A stretch of DNA of 64,000 bases, taken from Alphaproteobacteria bacterium. Its GTDB lineage: Bacteria > Pseudomonadota > Alphaproteobacteria > Rs-D84 > CACZYB01. Location: contig JAEDDP010000002.1 in the NCBI GenBank assembly GCA_016297965.1, positions 1-64,000 of the forward strand, read 5' to 3'. Position 1 is the stretch's first letter. Every line of letters begins with the position of its first letter. Shown one piece after another: positions 24,464 to 33,537 of this stretch. The notes under the pieces were generated by a model. That model ran no database searches, was not told the origin of the DNA, and saw only the letters and a list, made by a program, of their open reading frames with translations. Both the position numbers and the translations under genes were made by a program.

Positions 24464-25759
24464 ATGGTAGATAGTAAATTTACAACAGTACAAAATACAG
24501 AAAATATTCCGTTTACCGCTGGGTATCGGTTGGTTGCCGTGGAAAATTTGCCACAATGGATTGTGCGGTTTGCCCGTTTGGGAATGGAAGGCTATATCAA
24601 ATCATTTGGTAAAATAAAGGAAAATAAAAAGATTTATGATTTTATTTCATCGGATGATTTTGCACGTGTTGGGGCAAGGTCGGTTGATGTGTTTCCAAGT
24701 ATTGAAACCCTTTTGAAATATCCGGATTTTGATGTGGAATCGTATACACTTGTTTTGATAAATGGAAAATATTGTGCCGATTTGTCGGATGAGGATGATT
24801 TGCCGTTTTCCGTTTTTTCCGATGGCATTGGTTTGTCGGTAAGTGATGATGAGGAGTTTTTAAAGGACAAGCTTATTTGTGATGCGAATCCGTATGTTGC
24901 ACTTAATTCCGCATATTTTTCAAGTGGTGTTGTTATTGATGTTGGCGATGGGGAAAAACTTTGTAAACCAATACATATTATTTCAATTACAACAACGGCG
25001 GGTGATAAAATTTTTACCAATCCGCGGGTGTTTGTACGACTTGGCAATAATGCCAGTGTGGATTTGGTGGAATCCAATCTTTCGCTTGATGATGAAAAAT
25101 ATTTTGATAACAAAGTAGTGCAATTAAGTGTTGGAAAAAATTCTGTACTTAATCATTACAAATTTTATAATGTTTCGCAAAAGTCGGCGGTTGTTGAAAA
25201 TAACTTTATTGATGTGTCCGCTGGGTCCCGTGTGAACGAGGTTTGTTTTGTACGGCGGGCAGGTATAATGTCAGTTAAATCCCAATTTAACATTGATGAA
25301 CGGGCAGAGGTTAAATCGGTTTCATCCGTGAATTCAATGGTGGGTTCGAATGTTGATGTGGATGTGTTGCTTTGCCATAATGGGGATAATTCGGACAGTA
25401 ATGTTTGCCTTTATTCTGTTGTATCCGGTGGTGCAAAGACATTTTTCAAAACGAATGTGGATTGCAGTCCACTTGTTTGTGGGGTGAATACATCACAGGT
25501 TTCACGAATCCTTCTTGCTGATTCAACGGCGGTTGGAAGGATAAAACCATTTCAAACAATAGAGGCGGAAAAGGTTCGGGCCTTTCATGGTGCGGTTGTA
25601 AGTGGTGTTTCGGAGGAGGATTTATTCTTTCTTCAAAGTCGTGGAATTGATGAAGTGGATGCAAAACAGCTTATTTATCGTTCTTGTTTGGCTAATATTT
25701 TACAAAATGTTAAGGATGAAAAATTTTATGATGAATTTTTGCGTCTTTTATGGTTATAA
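24464..25759 (+). CDS. sufD: Fe-S assembly protein SufD
   Basis: The 431-residue protein is a SufB/SufD-family beta-helix protein with the conserved C-terminal segment (AFHGAVVSGVSEEDLFFLQS) shared with SufB. It partners SufB on the scaffold and supports iron entry. It is the last gene of the sufBCD operon. The sequence is more diverged than SufB in its N-terminal half. Confidence 0.92.
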   Translation: MVDSKFTTVQNTENIPFTAGYRLVAVENLPQWIVRFARLGMEGYIKSFGKIKENKKIYDFISSDDFARVGARSVDVFPSIETLLKYPDFDVESYTLVLINGKYCADLSDEDDLPFSVFSDGIGLSVSDDEEFLKDKLICDANPYVALNSAYFSSGVVIDVGDGEKLCKPIHIISITTTAGDKIFTNPRVFVRLGNNASVDLVESNLSLDDEKYFDNKVVQLSVGKNSVLNHYKFYNVSQKSAVVENNFIDVSAGSRVNEVCFVRRAGIMSVKSQFNIDERAEVKSVSSVNSMVGSNVDVDVLLCHNGDNSDSNVCLYSVVSGGAKTFFKTNVDCSPLVCGVNTSQVSRILLADSTAVGRIKPFQTIEAEKVRAFHGAVVSGVSEEDLFFLQSRGIDEVDAKQLIYRSCLANILQNVKDEKFYDEFLRLLWL

Positions 25760-25814
25760 TTACCTATTGTAAAAATAAAAAAGATTTGTAAAATTTTTCT
25801 TTGGAGGTTGTATT

Positions 25815-26459
25815 ATGAAAAAAATTATTGGATTTTTATTTGTTCTTTTGACAATGTCGTTTAATGTTTTTGCGGGTGATAGTGTCGCAGATGTGAAGGT
25901 TTATACACAAAACCTTATTGACGATGCGATTGTGAAAATTTTTAATAAAAACCTTAGTCCGAATGAAAGGGTCATTCCTTTTCGTAAGATTTTGAATGAT
26001 AACTTTGATTTTGATTATATTTCAAAGTTCGTTCTTGGAGTGTATGGTCGTGGAATTACACCGGAACAATTGGATAAGTTTTCAAAACAATTTGCCGAAC
26101 TTAATGTATACAGCTATGTTAAAAAATTTGAATCCTATTCCGATTCAAAAATAGATGTTGTAGATGTAAAGGAAGGTAAAAAGCAGGGACAATATTTTGT
26201 TTCAAGTAAGGTTTTGGCGATGAATTCAGGGGATAAGGATTATTCCGTTGATTGGCGAATTATGAAGGTTGGTGATAAGTATCAAGTTATTGATATTATT
26301 ATTGAAGGTGTTTCAATGGTGATGAGTTATAAAAATGAATATGCACCGATTTTGAAATCCGCAAGTGATGAAGGCAAAAATCCAGTGGATGTTTTGACCG
26401 ATATGATTGAAAATAAGGTTATAAAACTTAAACTTGGGGATAAAGCCACAGTTAAATAA
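25815..26459 (+). CDS. MlaC-family periplasmic phospholipid-binding protein
   Basis: The 214-residue protein has a signal peptide (about 1-21, cleavage near VFAG). The mature part matches the MlaC/Ttg2 family (KILNDNFDFDYISKFVLG, SVDWRIMKVGDKYQVIDIII, EGVSM). MlaC carries phospholipids across the periplasm between the outer-membrane MlaA and the inner-membrane MlaFEDB complex. The other mla genes are not in the window. GGAGG precedes the ATG. A strong terminator follows. Confidence 0.88.
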   Translation: MKKIIGFLFVLLTMSFNVFAGDSVADVKVYTQNLIDDAIVKIFNKNLSPNERVIPFRKILNDNFDFDYISKFVLGVYGRGITPEQLDKFSKQFAELNVYSYVKKFESYSDSKIDVVDVKEGKKQGQYFVSSKVLAMNSGDKDYSVDWRIMKVGDKYQVIDIIIEGVSMVMSYKNEYAPILKSASDEGKNPVDVLTDMIENKVIKLKLGDKATVK

Positions 26460-26481
26460 GTTTCTTCTTTTTGGTAAATTG

Positions 26482-26510
26482 GTCCCCCGAAATGAAAGGG
26501 GACTTTTTTA
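26482..26510 (+). terminator. Terminator after the mlaC-like gene
   Basis: GTCCCC and GGGGAC form a hairpin with a 10-base loop, followed by seven T. Confidence 0.85.
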
Positions 26511-26807
26511 TATCCGGTAATGTTCCATATCAACATTGCCGTTTGAAAGGAATCCGACACCTTCGTCTTCAAGAAGCCTTCGTTGTTTGTTTTCACCGCC
26601 AAATGCGAATGCCGGCGAAAGTCTTCCATCACGATTTACAACACGATGGCATGGAATAACACCAGGGGTTGGATTTTGGTGAAGGGCGTATCCAACAACA
26701 CGGGATGCGCGTGGATTTCCAAGCATAAGGGCAACCTGACCATAGGTGGCAACCTTTCCCTTTGGAATGGATTTTACTATTTCATAAATTTTTTCAAAGG
26801 TGTTCAT
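26508..26807 (-). CDS. Small MGMT-like protein (DNA-binding domain only)
   Basis: The 99 residues correspond to the C-terminal DNA-binding half of O6-alkylguanine-DNA alkyltransferases: GKVATYGQVA, RASRVVGYAL and the active-site IPCHRVV with Cys53. The related alkyltransferase-like (Atl) proteins of this size have Trp in place of this Cys. Here the Cys is kept, so alkyl transfer is possible. It may repair or flag alkylated guanine. It overlaps the NUDIX gene stop by one base at its start. Confidence 0.88.
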   Translation of the reverse strand: MNTFEKIYEIVKSIPKGKVATYGQVALMLGNPRASRVVGYALHQNPTPGVIPCHRVVNRDGRLSPAFAFGGENKQRRLLEDEGVGFLSNGNVDMEHYRI

Positions 26808-27442
26808 TATAAGTGTTTAACCTTTAATATTGCCTCTAAAATCTTGCCATATTTTTCATAATGTGTTTCGGTTGGATTGCAAAGGAAATCGTTCAAATGC
26901 AACGTTTGAGTTGTAAGTGAATATTCCCCCGAATCGTTTGTATAACAGGTTGCGGGGATTTCATCAATATTACCCTTAAATAAAGAAAGTGCTTTTTTTA
27001 TATCAACTTCCACTATACCGTCAAGCTCCTCCGTTTGTGGGTGGTATTCGGTAAGTGGCATATTGCAATCAGCCATAAAAATATTACAAAAAACACGGTC
27101 GTGAAATGGTGTTCCATCCCGTTTTGTGAAATCGGTTTTGTATATTACCTCAAAAAGTTTTTGTGGGTTTGAAATGTTTATCCCAAGTTCTTCGGATATT
27201 TCGCGTTTGAATGCCATATCCAATGTTTCGCCCGCCTGTAAATGACCGCTTGCCGTTGTATAAAGTTTTGATGGATTGTCAAGAAGTCTGTGTGAACGTT
27301 TTTGAAAAAGGATGTTTGTGTTATCCTTTACAATCCAACAATGAATCGTTTTGTGCCAAAGTCCCATTTTATGAACGATGTTTCGGTCTTCGGTACCAAG
27401 ATGTTTTCCGGTTTCATCGTAAATATCAAGAAATTCAGTCAT
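26807..27442 (-). CDS. NUDIX hydrolase (YfcD/isopentenyl-diphosphate isomerase-like)
   Basis: The 211-residue protein has a complete NUDIX box at 66-88 (GHLQAGETLDMAF, then REISEELGI). The N-terminal FLDIYDETG and LWHKTIHCWIV are typical of the YfcD/Idi-like branch. The substrate is unknown, probably a nucleoside-diphosphate derivative. It lies three bases after valS and overlaps the MGMT-like gene, suggesting one operon. Confidence 0.92.
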   Translation of the reverse strand: MTEFLDIYDETGKHLGTEDRNIVHKMGLWHKTIHCWIVKDNTNILFQKRSHRLLDNPSKLYTTASGHLQAGETLDMAFKREISEELGINISNPQKLFEVIYKTDFTKRDGTPFHDRVFCNIFMADCNMPLTEYHPQTEELDGIVEVDIKKALSLFKGNIDEIPATCYTNDSGEYSLTTQTLHLNDFLCNPTETHYEKYGKILEAILKVKHL

Positions 27443-27445
27443 AAA

Positions 27446-30022
27446 CTATTCCTTTATAATTGCATTTAGCTGTTCTTTTTTCTTTATTGCTTCGTCAAGG
27501 CTTTTCTTTCGGTCGTTAATGATGTTTGCCGGTGCCTTTCCTTCCATTTTTGCAATTTGGGCGGTAAGTGAGGCAATACGTTTTTCAATTTCTTGAAGTT
27601 CGGATTGTGCCTTTTGTTTTGCTTCGTCCTTATTTATTGATGGAAGTTTTACAAGCAAGGTTGTATTTTCATCAACAACAGTACTTATCATATCATCCGA
27701 TATTTCGGCAAGTTTTGTATTTGTGTGTGCCTCAATCAAAGGAATATAATTTGTTGCATTGGATGGTTTTGTTTTAAATGCAATTTGAAGATCGGTTTTG
27801 AAACCGATTTTGTTTTCCGCACGAATGTTTCGTATTGTTGAAATTACATTTAACATCCAATCAATATCAGATGTGTTTTGTGTTGCAACATCAACTGGTT
27901 CGGCATAGGCTTCGTTTATAAAGTCAGCCTCATCCCCGAAATCCATTTCGTTCCAAATATTTGCGGAAACAAATGGAATTACCGGTTGCAACATACGAAG
28001 AATATTTTTTATTACAATGTTTGCAGTTGAAAGTATTATATCCTTGTTTTCGCCATCCATTTCAGATTTTGAAAGTTCAATGAAATTATCACAGAAATCA
28101 TCCCAAACAAAGTGATAGATTATGTGTGCGTATTCATCGTAACGGTAGTCATCAATTGCACGTTTTGCATTGGCGATTGCGATATTCATTTTATCCAAAA
28201 TCCAATTCGTTGTTGCAATTGATTTTGCTGAGTCAAAGGTATTTGCGGTTTTTACACCCTTTTGTTCCCAGAAGTTTACGGCATTTTTAACCTTTGTTAT
28301 AAACTTTCGTCCATTTTCAACAAGTGAACGGCCAAAGTTCATATCACGTCCCTGACCGGAAAGGGTACATATAGTCCAACGAACGGCATCAATGCCAAAT
28401 TCATTTATAAGGTCAAGTGGGTTTATAACGTTACCCTTTGTCTTACTCATTTTTTGACCGTGTTCATCACGAACAAGACCGTGGCAAACAACTGTGTCAA
28501 AAGGAGCCTTTCCCGTGAAATAAACACTGAACATAATCATCCTTGCAACCCAGAAAAAGATTATATCAAATCCAGTGATAAGGGTTGATGTTGGAAAATA
28601 ATGTTTAAAGTCTGGGGCTTCGGTATTTGGCCAACCAAGTGTTGACATAGGCCACAATCCAGATGAAAACCATGTATCAAGGGTGTCTTCGTCCTGAGTT
28701 AGATGTACGTTTGGACCGGCTATCTTTTGAGCCTCTTCCATTGACTTTGCAACAAAAACCTTTCCATCATCGGTATAAAATGCCGGTATTTGATGTCCCC
28801 ACCAAAGCTGACGGGAAATACACCATGGTTCAATATTTTCCAACCATGAAAAGAATGTGTTTTCCCACATTTTTGGAACGAATTTTATTTTACCTGTTTT
28901 TACAAGGTCAATTGACTTTTTCGCCATACCGGAAACATCAAGATACCATTGTTCTGTAAGACGAGGTTCAATAATTGCACCGCCACGTTCACAATGTGGA
29001 ACCTGATGTGTGTATGGTTCTATTTTTATAAGGTTGCCAAGTTCGGAAAGCTTTTCAACAATAACCTTTCGTGCATCAAACCTATCCATACCATCAAGAG
29101 ATTTTACAAAATCGTTGGCATCGGTAAGCTTTGATGTATCAATTTTTGCCTGTGGTGTGAAAATGTTTATGATTGGAAGGTTATGACGTTTGCCAACCTC
29201 AAAATCATTAAAGTCATGGGCAGGGGTGATTTTTACGGCACCGGTTCCCTTTGTCATATCGGCGTAATCATCACCAACGATTTGTATTTTACGTCCGATA
29301 ATTGGAAGAATTGCATATTTTCCGATAAGATGTTTGAAACGTTCGTCGTTTGGATTTACTGCGATACCGGTATCGCCAAGCATAGTTTCCGGTCTTGTTG
29401 TGGCAACGATAATGCTTTCATCCGAACCATCAATATCATATCGGATGTGCCACATTGAACCGTTTGTTTCAACCATATTAACCTCTAAATCACTTACGGA
29501 TGTAAGGAGTACTGGGTCCCAATTTACAAGTCGGTTTGCCTTATATATTAAACCATCATTGTAAAGGCGGATGAAGGCTTCCTTTACGGCATCGCTCATC
29601 CCATCATCCATGGTGAAACGCTCCCTTGACCAATCGGCGGAATAGCCAAGTTTACGAAGTTGCTTTGTAATTGTTCCGGCACATTCTGCCTTCCATTTCC
29701 ATATTTCGTTAAGGAATGCGGTACGTCCAATTTTCTTTCTTTCAATACCCTTTGCCATCAACTGTTTTTCAACAATCATTTGTGTGGCAATGGCGGCATG
29801 ATCGGTTCCAGGGAGTAAAAGGCAATCAAAGCCAGTCATTCGTTTATAGCGGATGATTATATCCTGCATTGTCATTGTGAATGCGTGTCCCAAATGAAGT
29901 TGTCCGGTTATGTTTGGTGGTGGAATTACGATTGTAAATGTAGGTTTACCACTTTGGGGATTTGGTTTGAAATAACCGTTGTCTTCTTGAAACTTATATA
30001 ATTCATCAGCTGTCATAGTCAT
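27446..30022 (-). CDS. valS: Valyl-tRNA synthetase
   Basis: The 858-residue class Ia synthetase has HLGH at 43-46, KMSKT at 524-528, an editing (CP1) domain containing TTRPETMLGD (207-217), an anticodon-binding domain and a C-terminal coiled-coil arm. It charges tRNA-Val and hydrolyses mischarged threonine. Its length is slightly below the usual 880-950. The start may be ATG 30022 or the second ATG two codons later; neither has a strong Shine-Dalgarno. Confidence 0.97.
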   Translation of the reverse strand: MTMTADELYKFQEDNGYFKPNPQSGKPTFTIVIPPPNITGQLHLGHAFTMTMQDIIIRYKRMTGFDCLLLPGTDHAAIATQMIVEKQLMAKGIERKKIGRTAFLNEIWKWKAECAGTITKQLRKLGYSADWSRERFTMDDGMSDAVKEAFIRLYNDGLIYKANRLVNWDPVLLTSVSDLEVNMVETNGSMWHIRYDIDGSDESIIVATTRPETMLGDTGIAVNPNDERFKHLIGKYAILPIIGRKIQIVGDDYADMTKGTGAVKITPAHDFNDFEVGKRHNLPIINIFTPQAKIDTSKLTDANDFVKSLDGMDRFDARKVIVEKLSELGNLIKIEPYTHQVPHCERGGAIIEPRLTEQWYLDVSGMAKKSIDLVKTGKIKFVPKMWENTFFSWLENIEPWCISRQLWWGHQIPAFYTDDGKVFVAKSMEEAQKIAGPNVHLTQDEDTLDTWFSSGLWPMSTLGWPNTEAPDFKHYFPTSTLITGFDIIFFWVARMIMFSVYFTGKAPFDTVVCHGLVRDEHGQKMSKTKGNVINPLDLINEFGIDAVRWTICTLSGQGRDMNFGRSLVENGRKFITKVKNAVNFWEQKGVKTANTFDSAKSIATTNWILDKMNIAIANAKRAIDDYRYDEYAHIIYHFVWDDFCDNFIELSKSEMDGENKDIILSTANIVIKNILRMLQPVIPFVSANIWNEMDFGDEADFINEAYAEPVDVATQNTSDIDWMLNVISTIRNIRAENKIGFKTDLQIAFKTKPSNATNYIPLIEAHTNTKLAEISDDMISTVVDENTTLLVKLPSINKDEAKQKAQSELQEIEKRIASLTAQIAKMEGKAPANIINDRKKSLDEAIKKKEQLNAIIKE

Positions 30023-30060
30023 TTTATAGCCTTTTTTAGTCTTTGTTATTATTGGTGTAA

Positions 30061-30089
30061 TGATAGTGTGTTGATAGGTAAAAGTAAAG
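30061..30089 (-). promoter_or_regulatory. Promoter of valS
   Basis: On the minus strand TTTACT (30084-30089) and TATCAT (30061-30066) are 17 bases apart, about 38 bases before the start codon. Confidence 0.45.
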
Positions 30090-30164
30090 TATTTTTTCTT
30101 TATTGTGCTTATATAAAAATGTGCTATTATTGTTTTAGTTTCAAACTGTTAATTGGAGGTTAAA

Positions 30165-30893
30165 ATGGATGAAAAAATGAAAACAAGAATCATTTATGGT
30201 TTAACATTATGTTTTGGTCTTTGTGTGGCGGGATTTTTTCCGGGGTTTTACTATTTTAAAACATATAAGACTAACAATTCGGTTGTTGTAAAGGGGCTTG
30301 CCGAAGAAAATGTAAAGGCGGATTTGGCAGTATGGAATATAAAGTTCAGTGTTGCCGGAAATGATATGTTTGCATCACAAAAAAAGATTGAAAAACAACT
30401 TTTGGATGTGAAAAACTTTCTTTTGGGAGCAGGGTTTACCGATGCCGATATTACAGTGCCAAGTTTAAGTGTTGTAGATAAGCTTGCAGAACGTTATGGT
30501 GGCGATAGTATGCCAACCTATCGTTATATTTTGACACAAAAGGTGAATGTTAAATCAAATGATGTGAACCTTGTTGAACGTGCATCAAGTAATATTTCAA
30601 GACTTGTTTCAAATGGAATTATTTTTGATGGAAATGAATATTCTTCACCTGTAAGTTTTTTGTTTACAAAGCTTAACGATATAAAACCAAAAATGCTTGA
30701 AATGGCGACAAAAAATGCAAAGGAATCGGCAGAAGAGTTTGCAAAGGCGAGTGGTTCAAAGGTTGGTAAGATTAGAAAAGCTTCACAGGGGGTATTTTCA
30801 ATTATGCCACAAGATGATATGAATCAAAGTGAGCGAAACTTTATTGATAAAAAGGTTCGTGTGGTTTCCACGATTGAATACTGGCTTGATTAA
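30165..30893 (+). CDS. SIMPL-domain (DUF541) membrane-anchored protein
   Basis: The 242-residue protein starts at ATG 30165 with GGAGG five bases before it; a TTG-started extension is not needed. One membrane helix (about 8-30) is followed by a SIMPL domain exposed outside (VVVKGLAEENVKADLAVW, then the C-terminal RVVSTIEYWL). SIMPL proteins are found in the periplasm and linked to stress tolerance, but their activity is not well defined. Confidence 0.85.
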   Translation: MDEKMKTRIIYGLTLCFGLCVAGFFPGFYYFKTYKTNNSVVVKGLAEENVKADLAVWNIKFSVAGNDMFASQKKIEKQLLDVKNFLLGAGFTDADITVPSLSVVDKLAERYGGDSMPTYRYILTQKVNVKSNDVNLVERASSNISRLVSNGIIFDGNEYSSPVSFLFTKLNDIKPKMLEMATKNAKESAEEFAKASGSKVGKIRKASQGVFSIMPQDDMNQSERNFIDKKVRVVSTIEYWLD

Positions 30894-30923
30894 AAAATTG
30901 TTGATATCATTTAATTTTGTTTT

Positions 30924-30960
30924 GAAAAGGGGGGTGTGGTTGCCATCCTTTTCTTTTTAT
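30924..30960 (+). terminator. Probable terminator after the SIMPL gene
   Basis: GAAAAGG (30924-30930) pairs with CCTTTTC (30947-30953), followed by T5; the loop is G/T-rich. Confidence 0.55.
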
Positions 30961-31016
30961 ATTGAAATTTTTGTTCGGTTGTTTTAGGATTTATTTATTG
31001 ATAAGAAAGGTAGGCT

Positions 31017-32432
31017 ATGATGGAAATAAAACTGTTTAATACTATGTCAAAAAGTGTGGAAATCTTTAAACCTTTGGTTGATGGAAAGGTTTCTATGTAT
31101 ACCTGTGGACCTACTGTTTATCATTTCGCACATATTGGAAACCTTCGTACCTATGTTTCCCAAGATGTAATGAAACGTATGTTTATTGCCAATGGGTATG
31201 AGGTAAAACATATTATGAATATTACGGATGTAGGTCATTTGACAAGTGATGGTGATACCGGCGAGGACAAAATGGAAAAGGGAAGTCGTCGTGAAGGTAA
31301 ATCTGTGTGGGATATTGCAAAATATTATACCGATGTTTTTATGAGTGATATTGGAAAGCTTAATATTCTTCCGGCAACGAAATATACACCGGCAACCCAA
31401 TATATTCAGGAACAAATTGATTTGGTTAAAAAGTTGGAAGATTTGGGGTATACTTATAAAATAGAAGGTGATGGAATTTATTACGATACGTCAAAATTTG
31501 CCGATTATGGAAAATTGGGCGGTCAAAATTTGGATGATTTGAAGGCGGGAGCAAGGATTGAATTTGCCGATGGAAAAAGAAATGTTTCCGATTTCGCCCT
31601 TTGGAAGTTTTCACCAAAGGATGTAAAAAGACAGATGGAATGGGACAGCCCTTGGGGTGTTGGATTTCCGGGATGGCACATTGAATGTTCCGCAATGAGT
31701 TTGGCGGAAATTGGCGATAGAATGGATATACATTCCGGCGGTGTTGATCATATAAAGGTGCATCATACAAATGAAATTGCACAGGTAGAACCGGTTGTTG
31801 GACACAAATGGGTTAATTACTGGGTTCATATGGAATTTTTGAATGATTTAAGTGGAAAAATGAGTAAGTCAAAGGGCGACTTTTTAACCCTTTCACTTCT
31901 TGAATCAAAGGGATATCCAGCCATAGTTTACAGGTATTTCCTTCTTCTTGCCAGTTATAGAAAGCAACTTAATTTTTCATACGAACTTTTGGATGGTGCA
32001 AAGAACAGCTATGATAATTTGATAAAAAAGATTGCTAAATTATTAGTCTGTGATGATAAAAAAGTTAATAATTCCGTTGTTGAGGAATGGAAAAACAGGG
32101 TTCTTTTGACACTTAACAATGACATAAATACTGCGGGTGTTATTGTATTATTGCAGGAACTTTTGAAATCAGAAGTTGGTGTTGCGGATAAAGTGGAAAT
32201 TATAAAGTTTATTGATTTAGTTTTGGGGATTCGCCTTATTGAAAATGCGAATCTTTTGAATGAAAATGTTGATGGTGATATTCCACAGGAAATTTTATAT
32301 TTGGCACAGGCAAGATTTGAGGCCAAAAAGGCAAAGGATTATGCAAAGGCCGATGAACTTAGGAATAAAATTTCGGAGGCTGGATTTGTTATTGAAGATC
32401 GTGCCGATGGTTTTAATGTTAAGAAAGCATAG
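31017..32432 (+). CDS. cysS: Cysteinyl-tRNA synthetase
   Basis: The 471-residue class I synthetase has MYTCGPTVYHFAHIGN around residues 27-42 with the zinc-binding Cys30, SKGG-like zinc site GWHIECSAM, SGGVDHIKVHH and KMSKS at 281-285. It charges tRNA-Cys. A second ATG at 31020 is an equally good start. It is followed closely by a small Cys-rich gene. Confidence 0.97.
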   Translation: MMEIKLFNTMSKSVEIFKPLVDGKVSMYTCGPTVYHFAHIGNLRTYVSQDVMKRMFIANGYEVKHIMNITDVGHLTSDGDTGEDKMEKGSRREGKSVWDIAKYYTDVFMSDIGKLNILPATKYTPATQYIQEQIDLVKKLEDLGYTYKIEGDGIYYDTSKFADYGKLGGQNLDDLKAGARIEFADGKRNVSDFALWKFSPKDVKRQMEWDSPWGVGFPGWHIECSAMSLAEIGDRMDIHSGGVDHIKVHHTNEIAQVEPVVGHKWVNYWVHMEFLNDLSGKMSKSKGDFLTLSLLESKGYPAIVYRYFLLLASYRKQLNFSYELLDGAKNSYDNLIKKIAKLLVCDDKKVNNSVVEEWKNRVLLTLNNDINTAGVIVLLQELLKSEVGVADKVEIIKFIDLVLGIRLIENANLLNENVDGDIPQEILYLAQARFEAKKAKDYAKADELRNKISEAGFVIEDRADGFNVKKA

Positions 32433-32443
32433 GAGGTGTTCCG

Positions 32444-32671
32444 ATGAAAAAGTGTAATATTTATATTAAAAAAGCAGATAACATTGATAGATATTGTTCA
32501 ATGAAATGCGACAGTGGAAATTGTGTTGCCTGTGTTATGAATGATGCAAAATCTTTGATTTTCAAAATGGCTATGTGTAAAGGTGAAGAGTGCAGTGAGG
32601 AATGCGAACAGCTTTTACGATTCAAAAAAATATCCGGAATGGTTGGAAGACGTCTTTTGAAGGTAAGATAA
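32444..32671 (+). CDS. Small cysteine-rich protein of unknown function
   Basis: The 75-residue protein has nine cysteines, including CSMKCDSGNCVAC (residues 18-30) and CKGEECSEEC (45-54), spaced as in metal- or Fe-S-binding proteins. It has a perfect AGGAGG before its ATG and starts 12 bases after cysS, so it is probably cotranscribed with cysteinyl-tRNA synthetase. No family is recognised. The link between a Cys-rich peptide and cysS is suggestive only. Confidence 0.7.
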   Translation: MKKCNIYIKKADNIDRYCSMKCDSGNCVACVMNDAKSLIFKMAMCKGEECSEECEQLLRFKKISGMVGRRLLKVR

Positions 32672-32688
32672 CCAATTTTAATTTGGAT

Positions 32689-33417
32689 TTATTTGGCAAG
32701 ACTGCGCCTTATATATGGCATAGTCTTGTTTTTTTCGGCATAAATGTGTTTATCAAAAAAGTATTCAAGGACGTTTAATGCCTCATTTATATTTTCAATG
32801 GTAAGGTTATCAAACCTTATAATATTGGTATCTTTCCATATTTTCGGAAATGGAAGAAGTTTTGTTTTGTATGGTTCACCGGCGGTTTTGCAAATGGCGT
32901 GTCCGGTTTTTGGCGATATATAGCAAAGGTCGGTTGTCGTACCGGTGGCATTGCATTTATCAAGGGTTAGGGCAAAACCAAGTTGGGAAAGAAGTTCCCG
33001 TTCCCACATCATATAATTGTATAAAAGTATTGTTTCATCATCTATGTCGCAAATGTTATGGATAAGGTTTTGGGTGTCGGTATACAGTTTTTGATTGGGA
33101 TGATTTTCCGCCATTCCATCGTATAAAAGGTTGCAACAACAACTTAAAAGTTCAAGCTTTTTTTGTGTGGCAAAAAGGTTTACTCCATAAACCTTTATGG
33201 GGTCAAATGTGAAAAAACCAAGTTGTTCTTCAAGTCGGGATTTCCATATAATATTGAATTCATTTCCGATTTGAAGATATGGCTTTTGTTTTTTGGAAAG
33301 TCCCCCCTTAATAAGGCCCTTTGCCATACCATGGAATTGGGTTATAAATGTTGCAATTTGGTCGGTTTCACCAAATTTTGATGTTGCAATAAGTATACCT
33401 TTGTCTTCCCATTTCAT
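32689..33417 (-). CDS. recO: DNA repair protein RecO
   Basis: The 242-residue protein has an N-terminal OB fold (KGILIATSKFGETDQIATF, GMAKGLIKGG), a helical core and a Cys-containing C-terminal lobe (LDKCNATG, YISPKTGHAICKTAG). It loads RecA with RecR at single-strand gaps. It points towards the Cys-rich gene and away from parC. Confidence 0.92.
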   Translation of the reverse strand: MKWEDKGILIATSKFGETDQIATFITQFHGMAKGLIKGGLSKKQKPYLQIGNEFNIIWKSRLEEQLGFFTFDPIKVYGVNLFATQKKLELLSCCCNLLYDGMAENHPNQKLYTDTQNLIHNICDIDDETILLYNYMMWERELLSQLGFALTLDKCNATGTTTDLCYISPKTGHAICKTAGEPYKTKLLPFPKIWKDTNIIRFDNLTIENINEALNVLEYFFDKHIYAEKNKTMPYIRRSLAK

Positions 33418-33537
33418 AAAACTAAATTAACCTTTGATTTTTATTTTTTAATATTATAAACTTAATCCTATATTAAATAAAGGAGAATATTTTTATTTTG
33501 AAGTTTTTCAGGGTAAAAATGTGTATAGGTGGGTTTG

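Noticed and set aside
24634..25113. 159-codon minus-strand ORF in sufD
   Set aside because: Ser/Lys-rich shadow frame of sufD, no support.
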